A DNA stretch of 64,000 nucleotides from Chamaelirium japonicum (Eukaryota; Streptophyta; Magnoliopsida; Liliales; Melanthiaceae). The DNA is taken from positions 19,573,532 through 19,637,531 of the forward strand of contig OX393549.1 in the NCBI GenBank assembly GCA_947650365.1. The letters run 5' to 3'. Position numbers and translations under genes: made by a program. Positions 1 through 12,255 of the stretch are shown here, piece after piece. Under the pieces are notes generated by a model. The model was not told where the DNA came from and did no database searches. It worked only from the letters and a program-made list of their open reading frames with translations. Each line of letters begins with the position of its first letter. Position 1 is the stretch's first letter.

Positions 1-610
1 GTGTGAGATTGATGGAGATCACTTGCACTCTGAGGCACTCAGAGATTAGAGTGCAAGGATCCGGGGCGATATGTGAGATCGGGTGAATCCAATGAGATTC
101 ATTTCTCTCTTGCGCGAGGATCCCGCTCGTGATTACTGCCCAGATTTTAAGGGCAGATCTGTACTATTTTGATCACTGCGGGAGCTATAGAAGTCCAAAT
201 GACTTCAAAACAGTTGCAAATTCTTGGCGTTGAAGTCTTCTTTCCGGCAAATCAAGTTTCGCTCCGTTCCGATGTTGGGATAGAAAGTTACGGCCTTTTC
301 ACTGAAGTGTGTTCGTGCAGATCCGAATTTGTCTTCATCAACATTGAAGCAATTCTTCGCGGTGTTAAATCCCGCACGAAGGTATAACCTACTAACCCCT
401 AGATCTATCATAATACATATATATGAGATATGTTAATCATTTCGATAGATGACAATAGGGGTTCGATTCGTATTTGTTTTATCATTTGCGCATATGATTA
501 ATATGAATGAAAATTTTACAAATGCACCGCACACCGAAACGATCCTCGGGATCCACTTCACCTTCCGCTGCACCTCCGATATCCTGCACCTCCGATATCA
601 TTCCAACAAA

Positions 611-622
611 TGGTATCAGAGC
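611..622 (+). promoter_or_regulatory. Primer binding site of copia remnant
   Basis: TGGTATCAGAGC, complementary to the 3' end of plant initiator methionine tRNA, lies two bases after the CCAACA terminus of the LTR piece. The same site and spacing occur in both copia elements on the right side of the window. Confidence 0.85.
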
Positions 623-785
623 CATTTTGGTGTGCGATTCATGAGAAAATTTTTCTTGGAACGAATCGTATGTGCATTTGATGAACGAATGCGTCACCGG
701 GGTTTGCGTAGATCATATATTCATATTTGTCGCATGTTATGCATAGTGTGTTTTGCAGGGCACCGCTATAGTGTGATTGTTTGCT

Positions 786-805
786 TTCGGGGGTCGGACC
801 CCGAA
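786..805 (+). other. GC stem-loop in copia leader
   Basis: An inverted repeat around GGGGTCGGACCCC. Equivalent palindromes lie in the leaders of the other two copia elements (43707-43728 and, on the minus strand, 52971-52988). Confidence 0.6.
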
Positions 806-2269
806 ATATAATTCCATGGTATATCGATTGTTTCTGTGATGGATGAATATAAGGCCTAATGGGACAAGCGCGTGGAGGTTGACCACGGCTTGGTTTTTCC
901 CGGCCCTTATTTCTATTTTTGTCTTTATTCTTCTACCTAGGAAAATATGTACGAATGGAAGACGGACTCGATCTTAGTATTTCTATTTTTGTCTTAATAG
1001 TAGAAATAATAGTATTTCTACTATTACCTGGGGTGCCCTTTGTAAAAGGTGGGGTGCCCCATAGTAAAAATTACTAAACTCGCATTCTACGTTCTAGTGC
1101 AACACGCACACACGGAATGGACTTCTCATGGTATAATGGCAACATCGTATGTCTCTACACTACTCTGGGGTTGCCCCTTAGTGAACACACGTAGTCCTGT
1201 GCAAGCACCATGCTCCAGTGCGATGCACTCAAGGAACACAGGATGATTAGGCATTATTTCTTCAACTCATAATATGCTGTGAGACAAGGAGAAAGTTATG
1301 ATCCGTAACGATCGTGGATAGGGTGGAACCTTCAGGGACTAGGATTCATGGCTTCCAACCGAACCCGATCGACACACTACCCAAGTGTCCCTGTCAATCC
1401 TTTGGGTCCCGGTTAACCTGCGTGGCCACCCAGAGTGCGACGCAGGCTGCACTCCAATTCTCCCAGACTTATTAAGCTCTCTCGCATACCCCTACTCTCC
1501 ACTTAGTATTGGTAATACGATGTCCCTCCACTTGGTGCCATGAGTCAACTCGAGCGGTGGAGAGCACCGTCAGACTCGAGTGACCATATGACTAGGTTCC
1601 TTCCAGGTTGACTATCACATCGCACCTCCAATCGCTTTGGCCAAGCAACCGGATCCGGTCAACAGCTCAAATACTGACCACCAGGCCTGGGTTTAGTGCG
1701 GTGTATGTCATACCAAGGAACACACCTCCCGATAAGGATGTGGATGGCCTGCAAGAGTGGCATGCCAATGCAACGCCAGCCCGGTAACCCAGCGAACCGT
1801 GGTATTGGGTCATGGTTAGATCCCTCACACGTTGGTGAACCATAGTTACACGCAACTGGTTAGTCCATCGGTCACAGTTCCTCAGGGTTTAGGACCGATT
1901 ACCCTAAGCAGAAACACAGCTATATGCACCGGTGTCTGCTCACCGATCTGTGCACCGTGTTGGTTCCGTTCGGCCACAGACACTGTGCCTGGTAATGACC
2001 ATTATGGAGATACTCATGCTCTGTCATTCCAACAGCTTATCCTGATAGGGTGACCAACCCAAATCAGAGCTGTGAATAATTTAGGCTCATAGGACCGATC
2101 CACTGAGTCTCCCACTCAGATGTACTACTATATAGCCATGGTTCTTAAAGTTCTGTAAATAGAACACATATAATAATACGTACCTTTATACAATCCTAAA
2201 TAAACTATCAACCATATACAGCCAAACCTAGGGTTTTACGAGCTGTAGACCATATCAAACCTAACAAAC

Positions 2270-5200
2270 ATCATGCCTACCCAGACAATGCGGCAACTCG
2301 GCATCACCAATGACCAACTCTCGCACAGCCAGCTAGTCATTCAAGGGTTCAACCAGGGCGGGCAGTCCACCGTCGGGATCATCCGTCTGAAGCTTTCCAT
2401 CGACCCGCTCGACACAACGATCCTCTTTCATATCATTGACTGCCAGACATCGTATCGCCTCTTGTTGGGGAGGCCATGGCTACATGAGAACGGTGTCGTA
2501 GTGTCCACCTGGCACCAGTGCCTCAAGTACTACGAGGAAGGCATGGAGAAGTGCATCGTCGCTGATGATAAACCGTTCAATGAAGTCGAGGCGCATCTGG
2601 CCGACGCCAAGTTCTATCAAGCAAAAGACCTAGTCGCGAAAGTCCTGCCAGCTAAAGCCCCACGAGCCCAGAAGGCTGAAGAAGTAAAACAGGACAAGGC
2701 TCCTTCACCTGCAGACCTGATGCGACCTTCCGATAAGGCGAGACTTGAGACCCAAGAAGCGTCAAAATCAAGACAAAGGATGCGCATCAGTTCCGAGCCA
2801 AGAGCTATGCAACATACCCCATTGCCCGTCCAAGCGACGCCAGTTCTGCGTCTCGCACCTCAGTGGCTTCGTAAGTCCGAGCGACCGCCTTCTACTCTGG
2901 CAAGAAAGCTGGTCCCGCCATTATCGCAGGCCAATGTCATCACTCTGCAAGAAATGACGTTGCCATTCCCTAGTCTGACACAAGCTCCGAACCCGAGCGA
3001 ACCTATCGAATCTGTCGACCCTAATCAACTCAGGTTCAAGCCAAAAGGGAGTTGGGGGCAAAACGCTGCTAAGTTGCTGTTCAGAGCCGGTTAAAACAAA
3101 GAAAGCACTATGAGCGCAAATTCTCCCGAACCGTCGAGGCATCGGCTCCAGTCAAAATCCGATGGTCGTCAGGACTGCAGTGAAGAAGACCTTCACCTCC
3201 AACTACATCGGGGCAAAGATGGTAGACGAAGCAGCTAAAGGATCGATAATCTCTGATACATGCTCCACCTACACGCCGTCCCAATAGCAAGAGAAGACGG
3301 CGACGAGCTCGATGTCTAGCCTTACTCCAGAAGCAAAACAAGAGCAATCAAAGCCGGTCGAATCTAAAGCGTACATTTGTGTTTGAAAGGATCAGGCCAG
3401 TCAAGCAGTTAAAGAAGAAGTCGATGTTCGACCGTTTGGGGATGACTGTCGAGGACGTCGTTTCGACACCCGCCCACCCACCCATGGCAGCCGTCAATCA
3501 TATCTCCGTTACGGATCCTGACAACGGTGATACTTCTACTTCGGACGACGAGTTGCCAGATGCCCCGCCAGTCCTTGAAGAAGGGGGGCAGTCCACCGTT
3601 GATGACTTGAAGGAAATCAACTTGGGCATAGAAACAGAGCCTCGGCCTACATTCGTCAGCATACTCTTGACCCCTGAAGAAGAAGCTGCATACATCAAAC
3701 TGCTCAAAGAATATAGGGATGTCTTCGCATGGTCCTACAAGGAGATGCCGGGTCTCGATCCCAAAATCAAGTGCACCAGCTTAGCGTCAAACACGGAGCT
3801 AGCGCTATCAAGCAAGGACAAAGACGCTACTGGCCAGAACTGGTACCTTAAATAGAAAGTGAAGTTAACAAGCTAATCGAAGCCGGCTTCATCCGAGAGG
3901 TTAAGTACCCGACATGGATCTCTAGCGTCGTCCCAGTCAAAAAGAAGAATGGCCAAATCAGAGTGTGCATGGACTTCAGAGACTTGAACAACGCATGTCC
4001 AAAGGATGACTTCCCCTTGCCAATCACAGAGCTAATGGTGGACGCAACGATAGGCCACGAGGTGCTAATTTTCATGGACGGATCCTCAGGCTACAATCAG
4101 ATTCGGATGGCACCCAAAGACGAAGAGCTCACGGTATTCTGCACACCGAAAAGAATCTACTGCTACAAAGTTATGCCGTTCGGCTTGAAGATCGCAGGAG
4201 CCACCTACCAACGAGCTATGTAGAAAATCTTCGATAATATTCTTCATCAAAATGTGGAGTGCTACGTCGATGACCTTGTTGTGAAATCTAAGAAGAAGTC
4301 GGCGCATCTGCAAGATCTCGAGCTGATCTTCAAACGGCTTCGAAGGTACCAACTCCGCATGAATCCACTCAAATGCGCATTCGGAGTCTCCTCAGGCAAG
4401 TTCCTCGGCTTCGTCGTACAACATCGAGGCATTGAGATAGATCAATCCAAAATTGATGCTATCATCAATATGTCTGCACCAAAGACAGTGCGAGACCTCA
4501 GAGGCCTCCAAGGGCACTTGGCGTATATCCGAAGATTCATCACCAACCTAGCTGGGAAATGCTGCCCGTTTAGTCGCCTCATGAAGAAAGGAGCGCCGTT
4601 CAAATGGGATGATGCTTGCCAAGAAGCACTCCAAAGCATTAAAGCCTATCTACTGAAGCCGCCAGTTCTATCAGCGCCAGTTCAAGGAAGGCCGCTAATC
4701 CTCTACATTAGTGCCCAGGAGCAATCCTTGGGGGCACTCAAGGTTCAAAGCAATGAGTTTGGCAAGGAGACGGCTTGCTACTACTTGAGTCGCACTCTCG
4801 TCGGCGCAGAGCTAAATTACTCCCCGATTGAGAAGGTCTGCTTAGCACTCATCTTCGCCATGAAAAAGCTGCGACACTACATGCTGGCTCATACTGTCAG
4901 GCTCATCTCGAAGGCCGACCCCCTCAAGTACATCATGTCAAAGCTAGTGCTATCCGGACGGCTGGCAAAGTGGGCGCTACTTCTCCTCGAATTCGATATC
5001 ACCTTCATGCCACAGAAGGCAGTCAAAGGCCAAGCTCTTGCAGACTTCCTCGCAGAATATCTCCTCTCGGTAGAATGAGAACTGTCAGAAGATCTCCCAG
5101 ACAAAGTAGTGTTCTCCATCGACATCGCCCCCTCCTGGAAGATGTTCTTTGACGGCGCAGCAAGATAGGACATAGCAGGAGCCGGAGTCATCTTCGTCAC

Positions 5201-6890
5201 TCCAGACAACGAAATACTCCCCTTCTCATTCCTGCTGTCGGAACCATGTTCCAACAATGTAGTAGAGTATCAAGCTCTACTCATCGGTCTCGAACTCACC
5301 AACGATATGAAGCTTCAAGGACTCGAGATTTTCGGCGACTCACAGCTCGTCATCCAGCAGGTCTTGGGGGCATACAAAGTCAACAAAGAAGACCTAGTGT
5401 CGTTGCACACGCGAGCTTTGGAACTCCTTGGCAAATTAGAGACTGCTTCCATTCAGCACGTCTCTAGAAACCTCAACCAGCAAGCTGACGCACTCGCAAA
5501 TCTGGCGGCTACACTCCCGTTTCCATAAGAACGTCAGTTCGTCGTCCCCGTCTGCAGGAGAATTGTGATCACCAAAGAAGAAGGTCCTATTGAAATTCCA
5601 GTTCAAACCAACACGGTGCATGTCCTCGAAGTTGAAGTGCAAGACTGGAGGCAACCTTTTGTGGATTATCTTATCCATGGTAAAATCCCCGAAGATCCAA
5701 GACGCAAAGTTGACATCCGTCGACGATCTCTGAAGTTCTACCACTTCAACAATGAGTTGTACCGTCAAAGTTACGATGGCACACTCCTGAGGTGCCTCAC
5801 AAAGAAAGAGGCAGAAGCAGCACTGGAAGAAGTACACGCTGGAATCTGTGGCTCGCACCAGTCTGGTCCAAAGCTCCACTTTCGCGTCAGGAGGATGGGC
5901 TATTACTGGCCCACCATGGTCAAGGACAGCTTGGAGTTCGCAAAGAAATGTCACGCTTGCCAGTTACATGGAGACTACATCCGTCAACCGCCAGAGCCTC
6001 TACACCCAACAATCGCGTCTTGGCCCTTCGACGGATGGGGACTCGATATTGTCGGTCCCCTGCCCAAGTCATCCAAGCAACATCTTTACATTCTGGCGGC
6101 AATGGACTACTTCTCCAAGTGGGCTGAAGTAACACCTCTACGGGAAGTTACAAGGCACTCCGTCATCAGCTTCATCCAGAATGATATCATCTTTCGATAC
6201 GGAGTCCCTCGCTACATCGTAACAGACAACGGGAAGCAATTCAAAAACGCTGCTGTCAGCCAATTCTGCGCCAGGTATGATATTAAGCAGAAGTGTTCGA
6301 CGATGTATAACGCTCCGACCAACGGTCTGGCAGAGGCCTTCAACAAGACCCTTTGCAAGCTGCTGGAGAAAACGGTCTCAAAGACAAAGAAGGACTGGCA
6401 CGAATGAATGGGTGAAGCGCTATGGGCCTACCAAACGTCTTTTCGCACTCTAACGCAAGCGACTCTGTATTCCCTCGTCTATAGTGTAGAAGTCGTTCTT
6501 CCTCTTAAACTTCAGATCCCATCGCTCAAGATAGCAATTCAGGAAGGCCTCACCAGCGACGACAATGCCTAGCTTCGACTAGCAGAATTAGAAGCATTGG
6601 ATGAAAAACGCCTCGAAGCTCAGCAACGTCTGGAGTGTTATCAGGCCAGACTGTCTCGAGCCTTCAACAAGAAGATCCGTCCTCGATCATTCCAAACGGG
6701 GGAACTGGTGCTGGCGGTCAAACGCCCCATCATTCTCTCGTATCGAGGAGGGAAGAAATTTGATACCAAGTGGGATGACCCGCACTCCATCAAGAAAGTC
6801 TACTCCAACAGTGCCTATCTCCTTACCACGCCAGAAGGGCTGACACTCGGCCCTATTAACGGCAAGTACCTCAAAAGGTACTATGCCTAA
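2270..6890 (+). mobile_element. Gypsy element 1 pol region (PR-RT-RH-aRH-INT), broken
   Basis: The order is protease, reverse transcriptase, RNase H, additional RNase H, integrase. Visible signatures are the RT core ending in a YVDD box near 4262, a second RNase H with GDSQLVIQQV and ADALANL motifs (near 5330-5510), and an integrase with a zinc-binding CHACQ (near 5955), the WPFDGWGLDIVGPLP core and a GPY-like tail near 6780. The matching region of element 2 lies at 26400-31130 and is similar along its whole length. It no longer reads through and is not expected to give a polyprotein. Confidence 0.88.
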
Positions 6891-6931
6891 AGTAAGGCCA
6901 CACCCCTTGCGCCAAAAAAAAAAAAAAAAAA

Positions 6932-6968
6932 CTACGTGCGACTTGATCCCCCTTAGGGGGGTACGTAG
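6932..6968. other. Hairpin between pol and the antisense region (element 1)
   Basis: The inverted repeat CTACGT...ACGTAG encloses CCCCC-TTA-GGGGG. It lies between the end of pol and the end of the convergent antisense region and is followed by AGGTTCAGTCCGACC. An almost identical hairpin is at 31180-31216 in element 2. I recall similar motifs from other plant Tat elements, but this was not checked. Its role is unknown; a shared 3'-end or RNA-packaging signal is possible. Confidence 0.7.
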
Positions 6969-7149
6969 GCAGCCTGAGAAGTCACTTCAGGTTCAGTCCG
7001 ACCAAAAAAAAAAAAAAAAGAGCCAACAATGGTCCATGCAAATATGCGGCAAAACGAGGTGATATTATTAGGTATTCAAGAGAAGGCGGTACATGGCATA
7101 AGTTTTAAAAGAAAGCTACAATACGAAATGGCTAGACGAGGAGCAGCTA

Positions 7150-10100
7150 AAAGAAGGTATCCAGAGCTCGAAGGTGGCACATTAACTCCTCTCTCGTAGC
7201 CTCCACTCGTTGAAGTTCCACGGGACGAGTGGCCAAAAGCTTGCGACGGGCTGCCAAGTCTGACTGCTGCTTCAGGTAGCTTGCCTTCAAAATGCTCTCC
7301 GTGGTCTCAGCCCGCTCCAGACGAGACTCTGCCTTCCGAAGTAAGGAGCGCACCGATTCTATCTTCTTTTGGGCCTTCGACAGGCTGGAAGCGGCCTCCG
7401 CAAACTGGTGCTCTGACTGACACAAGCTCGCCTCGACGGCCGCCAGCTCAGAAGGAGTGCTCCCCTCTAGTAAAGCTCTCCGGGAGTGATAAGCCTCGCT
7501 GTCAGTCACGAGCAGGTTCATCTGGGCGACAAAAGAAGAACTGTCCACCTTGAACTCCTCCAAGCTCACACAAAACTCCATGCCATCGGTGGACCACCAG
7601 TCTTGAAGGGCACCAAAGCCCGTATCTTGAAAGGGCTCCAGCGTTGACTTGATGTACTGCCGACAACTCGCAAGAAGAAACTCCGAGACTCTGCTCCTCG
7701 GCCTTAAGCTCGGGCGAGGTGCCTCAGAGTAGGTAGGCAAAACCTTCCTTTCCACTGTGGTCGCCATGGGAGCTGCTTTCGCCAACGAGGCCAGTAAAAC
7801 TGGGGAAACCGCCGCCACGGTGGCAACAACCGTCTCCTCCAACAAGCTTGAGAGCACGGCAGCCGGGGAACGCCGCTTGTCGACACTCGAAACTTCGGCC
7901 TCCTCGTGGAAAGACAAAGCGTCGACATCAATGCCGTCCAGATCAATATCGCCGCTAGGGAAGTTCTCCCCGCAAACCCCGAGGAGGTCCAGATCATCCG
8001 GACGAACATCTAGCCCGCACTCCCCAAGCACTTCCTGTGCGGTCCCAGTAGACGAATGCCTGTGAGATGCTTTCGAAGAATTCGTCTCGCATTCCACCAC
8101 TACAACGGAATCTGCCCAAAGGAAAAACACTACTCTGCGCGATGAAACCTCCTAAACACGGAAAGGAAGCAAAACAAGGAGAACTCCATACCTGCAAGAT
8201 CGGACGAAGCCGCCCCAGACGGAGGGATCACCTCGTCTCTTAGAAGGCTGGGCTCCTCGATATCCTCCACCGGACAAGGGACCCTCGAAGTCATCCCGTG
8301 GGGAATGCATACCTTTCGTTTTTTGGGCGGGGCACCCTCAACAGCGGTCTTCGAAAGAGAGGATGGCTCGGGGGCATTAGCAAGGTCGGCGTCCAATGCA
8401 AGAACCAAAGAAGGAACCCGGCAGGCACTGGAAAGACGGCTGCAACTCTTTTGGGTCCTCTGAATCCCCAATTGGAGGTGACGATCTTCCACTCCCGCTG
8501 AAGGGTCAAAACGGTAATTTTTAAACTCACTGCTCGAAAGAACGTCAATCGGGAGACTCGCAAGCAAGGGGGATACTCGCTCTTCAATCCACTTGCAATA
8601 GCCTGGAGTGGCGGCATCCCGGAACCCCGACTTGGTCCCAGGAAAGAAGCTGCCACCAGTCAGTCGAGCATAAAGAGAAGCCCAGAGGCGGTAACCTTCC
8701 TGCGGATTGATGCGCCCCTGCAGCCGCTGAGGCATACCGGGAACTTCCTGCCGGAATCCTTGCTGACGAGCGAAGCGGTGAGGTGAGTACTGCTCCACTT
8801 CCACTACATCCCCCCTGCGCCAAACCAAGTAGCCAGGGCGGCAGCTGACCATATTCCAATACAAGTTGTCCGAGAGGTCCTCGTGTCGTGGACCGTCGAC
8901 CTCTCCAAAGGTAGCACCGAGTGCTCTGACAAAAACTCAAAGTCGGCGCCTCCCATCCTCCGCAAAAGAGTGCGAGCACACTCCCTCGGGCGCTCCCAAC
9001 TGATGAAAGCATTTAAGATCCCTCCTATACCCGGCAGGAACGACAGATCGGCCGGATGCCCGTGTCTAGCAAAGATTCCTTTCGGGAAGTGAAGAGCCAT
9101 CCAGCCGTACAAGTAGTGCAGAGGTCCAAAGGCGTTAGACCGGCCAAGCTCCCCTTTGGCATTGTCCGAGCTGGACAAGCTCCAGTAAGTCCCACTGAGC
9201 CCCTGGTACAAGGCGCATAGGATCGCTGTGGCTAAATTGAAAAGCTCCCCCCTCGCTATCCGGCAGGCTGCAAGAAAGGACCCCGGGCGGATGACCTCGC
9301 CAGGACAGGGAAGCACTAATCGGCAAAGAAAGACGACTAGCCCGGAGGCTCGGTAAACCGCCCGCCACTCCTCGCTGTCACGCCTCAGACCAAGGACCTC
9401 CCAGGGGCACTGTTTTTCCCTCCATCGAGTGCCTCACTCGGGCCAAGGACTCAATAGGCCTCACGAAAGAACGCAGGGGGGGACCTCTTCATCTGGGCAA
9501 CCTTCCACATTGGGTGAGACAAAGGTGTCGGGGACTTGTACTCGCCTCTGAACCAGAAGTCAACCCCGGAAGAAGGACGGACTCGGTCTGACTGATCCCG
9601 GGCTGCAATGATGGCATAGGCCTTGAACAGAAGAAGGCAGGAGCTCGGAGCAAAGCTGCTATCCAGTAAATCCTTCAAAGCGGGCACCTCCTCTTGGTAA
9701 TAATTCCGCACTTCAGGGCATCTGGAAACAATGTGGATGTTGCGAAAGGAAATCCCTATCTCTCCCACTCTGGTAAGAAAGGTGTTGGTGGCCGGGCACC
9801 AGAGTTCACAAAGAGTGCGATACATCCCCTCGGGACGGCTGTATTCTCGACGAGTCGGCGCTAGAAACTTGGCCAACGAATTCATCTCAGGTTCGGCCCC
9901 AAAGACTTCGGAGAGCTCGCCCATCCATTCACGAAAACCACAGAGATATTGGACGTCCCCCCGAGGCCAGGAGTCGGTACCCCATCGGGTCAAGCGGGAG
10001 CAGATCTTCGAAGCAACTACTGGGGTGGGCACGAAATCTTCGTCGCAGTGGTGAAAAGGCGTACTCAAGCTTGGACGAAGGAGCTTCATGGAGATCGCCT

Positions 10101-10370
10101 TATCGGTATAGACTTTCTTACTCAGCATCGGCATCCCGCAGGCTGCATCAGCGACTCCATCTTTCGTGACGCGCTCGTGGATGAAAATCCGGAGTAACGA
10201 CAGAAGATCTTCTCTCCTCGAATTGCGGTGACGGTACACCCGAGTTAGGGGGAAGCGAAGGCACCTACTCCCATCGGAGAAGTCCTCAGCTATCCACCCC
10301 GGCGAAGTCAAACTCTCGAAGACTCGGACCCTGAGGTGACGCGAAGAGAAGCAAGTCAAGACAAGCGGCA
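7150..10370 (-). mobile_element. Antisense plant mobile domain (PMD) region of gypsy element 1
   Basis: The minus strand, convergent to pol, encodes a large PMD (aminotransferase-like, PMD-type) protein in pieces. The N-terminal half, about 10370 to 8800, has PMD-like features: a GEIGIS segment followed by a helix-rich core and a CPGEVI...GELFNLA segment. The C-terminal third, about 8130-7150, is acidic and then a long Glu/Ala/Arg/Leu heptad-rich stretch (LSKAQKKIESV, LRKAESRLERAE) that looks like a coiled coil. The region is broken, with a few breaks; it may also have been spliced. Element 2 carries the same region at 31440-34600, so it belongs to the element family and is not a one-off capture. 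PMD genes are known from plant gypsy and Mutator elements; the molecular role here is unknown. Confidence 0.72.
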
Positions 10371-11563
10371 CAAAAAAAAAAAAAAAAAGCCCGAGGGGCC
10401 CGCAGCCCCCTGCGTCCCTTCTCCGACCAGATCAGGGCCGTCCGACTCAGAGCAACGTCGCCGCTACGCCTTGGCCTTGGCATAGCACTCCCAGGGTCCG
10501 TGCACCGCCTGTGCCGGCCAACTACCCCTCCGCCGTATGACAATCGTGCGCTACCTGCGATGATACCGCCTGTGCTGGTCACCTCCCGCCACTTGCCCGT
10601 AGTGGACCCCGCATCGCCGGAATAATACAACCGGCCGGGCCCGCAGCCCCTCTTTAAAAAAAAAAAGGTACAGCGAAGCAAAAAAAAAAGCAGCAGCAGC
10701 AAAGGGGGGGCCCGCAGCCCCCTCTCCCCCAATAAGGACCGGACAACAAAGGAAAAGGGGGGGACCCGCTGCCCCCCCTTTTCTCCTCCGATCCAGTCGG
10801 GGTCGGGCCCGACTAAACCACCGCCGCCGCGTGCCACACGGCCCCCGCAGCCGCTTCCGACCTGATCGGGGCCGGCAGCCACCCCGTACCGACCCGATCG
10901 GGACCCCGCGCCGCCAGTCACCCCGAGCCGACCCGATCGGGACCCCGTGCCGCCTCCGCCCGTGCACACCCCGTGCCGCCTTCACGCCGCCTCCGCCCGC
11001 GCGTAGCCCCCGCACCACGCACACCCCAAGCCGCCTCTGCCCGTGCGCAGCCCGCACGCCGCCGCCGCCCGCGCCGCCGCCCACTACCGCTGCCACTGCC
11101 GCTCTCGCAGGCCAGAACCAGGAAGAAAAGAAAAGAAAAAAAAAAGAGAAAAAAGAAGAAGAAGAAGAAGAAGAAGAAGAAAGAGGAAGAAAGAGGCGGC
11201 GAAGGCGGTTCACACCTCAGCCGCGCTCCTCCATCCTCCTCGTCGCGGTCGTCGCCCCGTCGCTTCGAGCCCGCCTTCGCAACAACCTTCAAGTCGTGCA
11301 CCATCGTCACCGCCGCCGACGAAAGAGGCGACACCAGGAAGACGGAGCAAGTCGCGTGCAACCCCAAGCAGCTCTCTTCCGACGACGGTCTCCAAAAGCC
11401 GGCGGAACCTTCGCAAGAGCAAGGTGTTGGATGAAGGCGGTAGGGGTCCTTAAATAAGTCCCCAACCCCGCCTACAAAAGGAATCAAGGACAAGTGCTCT
11501 ACGATTCCTACGTGTCCAAACCCTACACATTCTCACCAATGCATTCGTCCTTGAGGGGGCACT
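10371..11563. other. GC-rich, poly(A)-punctuated tract between antisense region and 3' LTR
   Basis: No gene is supported. The tract has at least four copies of a GGGCCCGCAGCCCC-like unit (near 10395, 10637, 10705, 10760), repeats around GACCCGATCGGGACCCCG (10860-10960), several A-runs and a GAA/GAAGAA run (11150-11200). It lies upstream of the antisense region on the minus strand and could hold its promoter. It ends in a purine-rich TTGAGGGGGCACT just before the LTR, the expected polypurine tract (about 11551-11563). A shorter related tract is at 34600-35200 in element 2. Confidence 0.6.
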
Positions 11564-11588
11564 TGTAGACACATAAATTGTGTCTAAC

Positions 11589-11750
11589 CTGGACCCGGCT
11601 TGCATGCACCCATGCGAAGGCAAACCCAGCGCGCACTTCGACCCGGGCCGGACTTGCATGCACCCATGCGGAGGCAAACCCGACGCGCACTTCGACCCGG
11701 GCCCGACTTGCAGGCACCCATGCGGAGGCAAACCCGACGCGCACTAACCT
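11589..11750. repeat. 54-bp tandem repeat, three copies, in gypsy LTR
   Basis: Three consecutive units, each holding CTTGCATGCACCCATGCG or a near variant followed by GGCAAACCCGACGCGCAC. The matching part of element 2's LTR (21537-21630) has about one and a half diverged units, so copy number differs between elements. Confidence 0.8.
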
Positions 11751-12247
11751 GGACCCGACTCGCGCCCAACAAGAGGCCGGGTGGGCCCATCCTCAAGTAG
11801 GGCCCACCCGGCCCCCTACTAGGGATCCGAACCCCCCATGGGGTGGCCGGCCCTGCAAGAAAAAAAAAGGGGAAGAAAGAAAGGAAAGAAAGAAAAAGAA
11901 AGAAAAGGAAAGAAAAGAAAGAAAGAAAAGGAAAGAAAAGAAGGAAAATGAAAGAACTACCGCCATGTGCGGGGGGAGGTTGCGCATGACGTCTACTCAC
12001 ACATGGATCTGCGCCGATCCCTCGATCCGACGGACAAGAAGAAGAGTTGGGTCGCCATTGATTTTATGTGCAAGATTCAAGATAAATCCAAAAATGATTG
12101 AGCCATAATTACCCCCCCCAGAAAAGGAAAGCAAATAAAGGTTTATTCCTCTCTTCAATTGAAGAATAAATCTCGGGCAATTATGGGAGAGATATTAAAG
12201 GGATTTAAAATTAAAACTTTCCATATCTCTCCCCTCCCCCCTTTGCC

Positions 12248-12255
12248 TATAAATA
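12248..12255 (+). promoter_or_regulatory. TATA box in gypsy element 1 LTR
   Basis: TATAAATA lies after a CT-rich stretch and before AGAGGGGGAGAGGG. The same context is in the other LTR at 22117. It is probably the core promoter of the element family. Confidence 0.7.

Larger units (their letters stand above)
1..2266. mobile_element. Ty1-copia remnant, chimeric, inside gypsy element 1
   Basis: Positions 1-608 match in layout the 3' part of a plus-strand copia LTR ending in CCAACA, followed by an initiator-Met tRNA primer site and a leader resembling that of the outer copia at 43534 onward. From about 1020 to 2266 the sequence instead matches the start of a minus-strand copia LTR like the one at 45336-47455, including a shared stretch around GCCACCCAGAGTGCGACGC, and ends in CTAACA. 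Gypsy sequence resumes at 2267. No coding domain is seen. The element is broken: two oppositely oriented LTR pieces meet near 960-1020, by nesting or rearrangement. Its left end lies outside the window, so age and target duplication cannot be judged. Confidence 0.75.

Noticed and set aside
10831-11457. Arg/Pro-rich open frames of 150-220 codons
   Set aside because: They arise from GC-rich and GAA repeats between the antisense region and the 3' LTR of gypsy element 1; several frames are open at once and no domain is seen.
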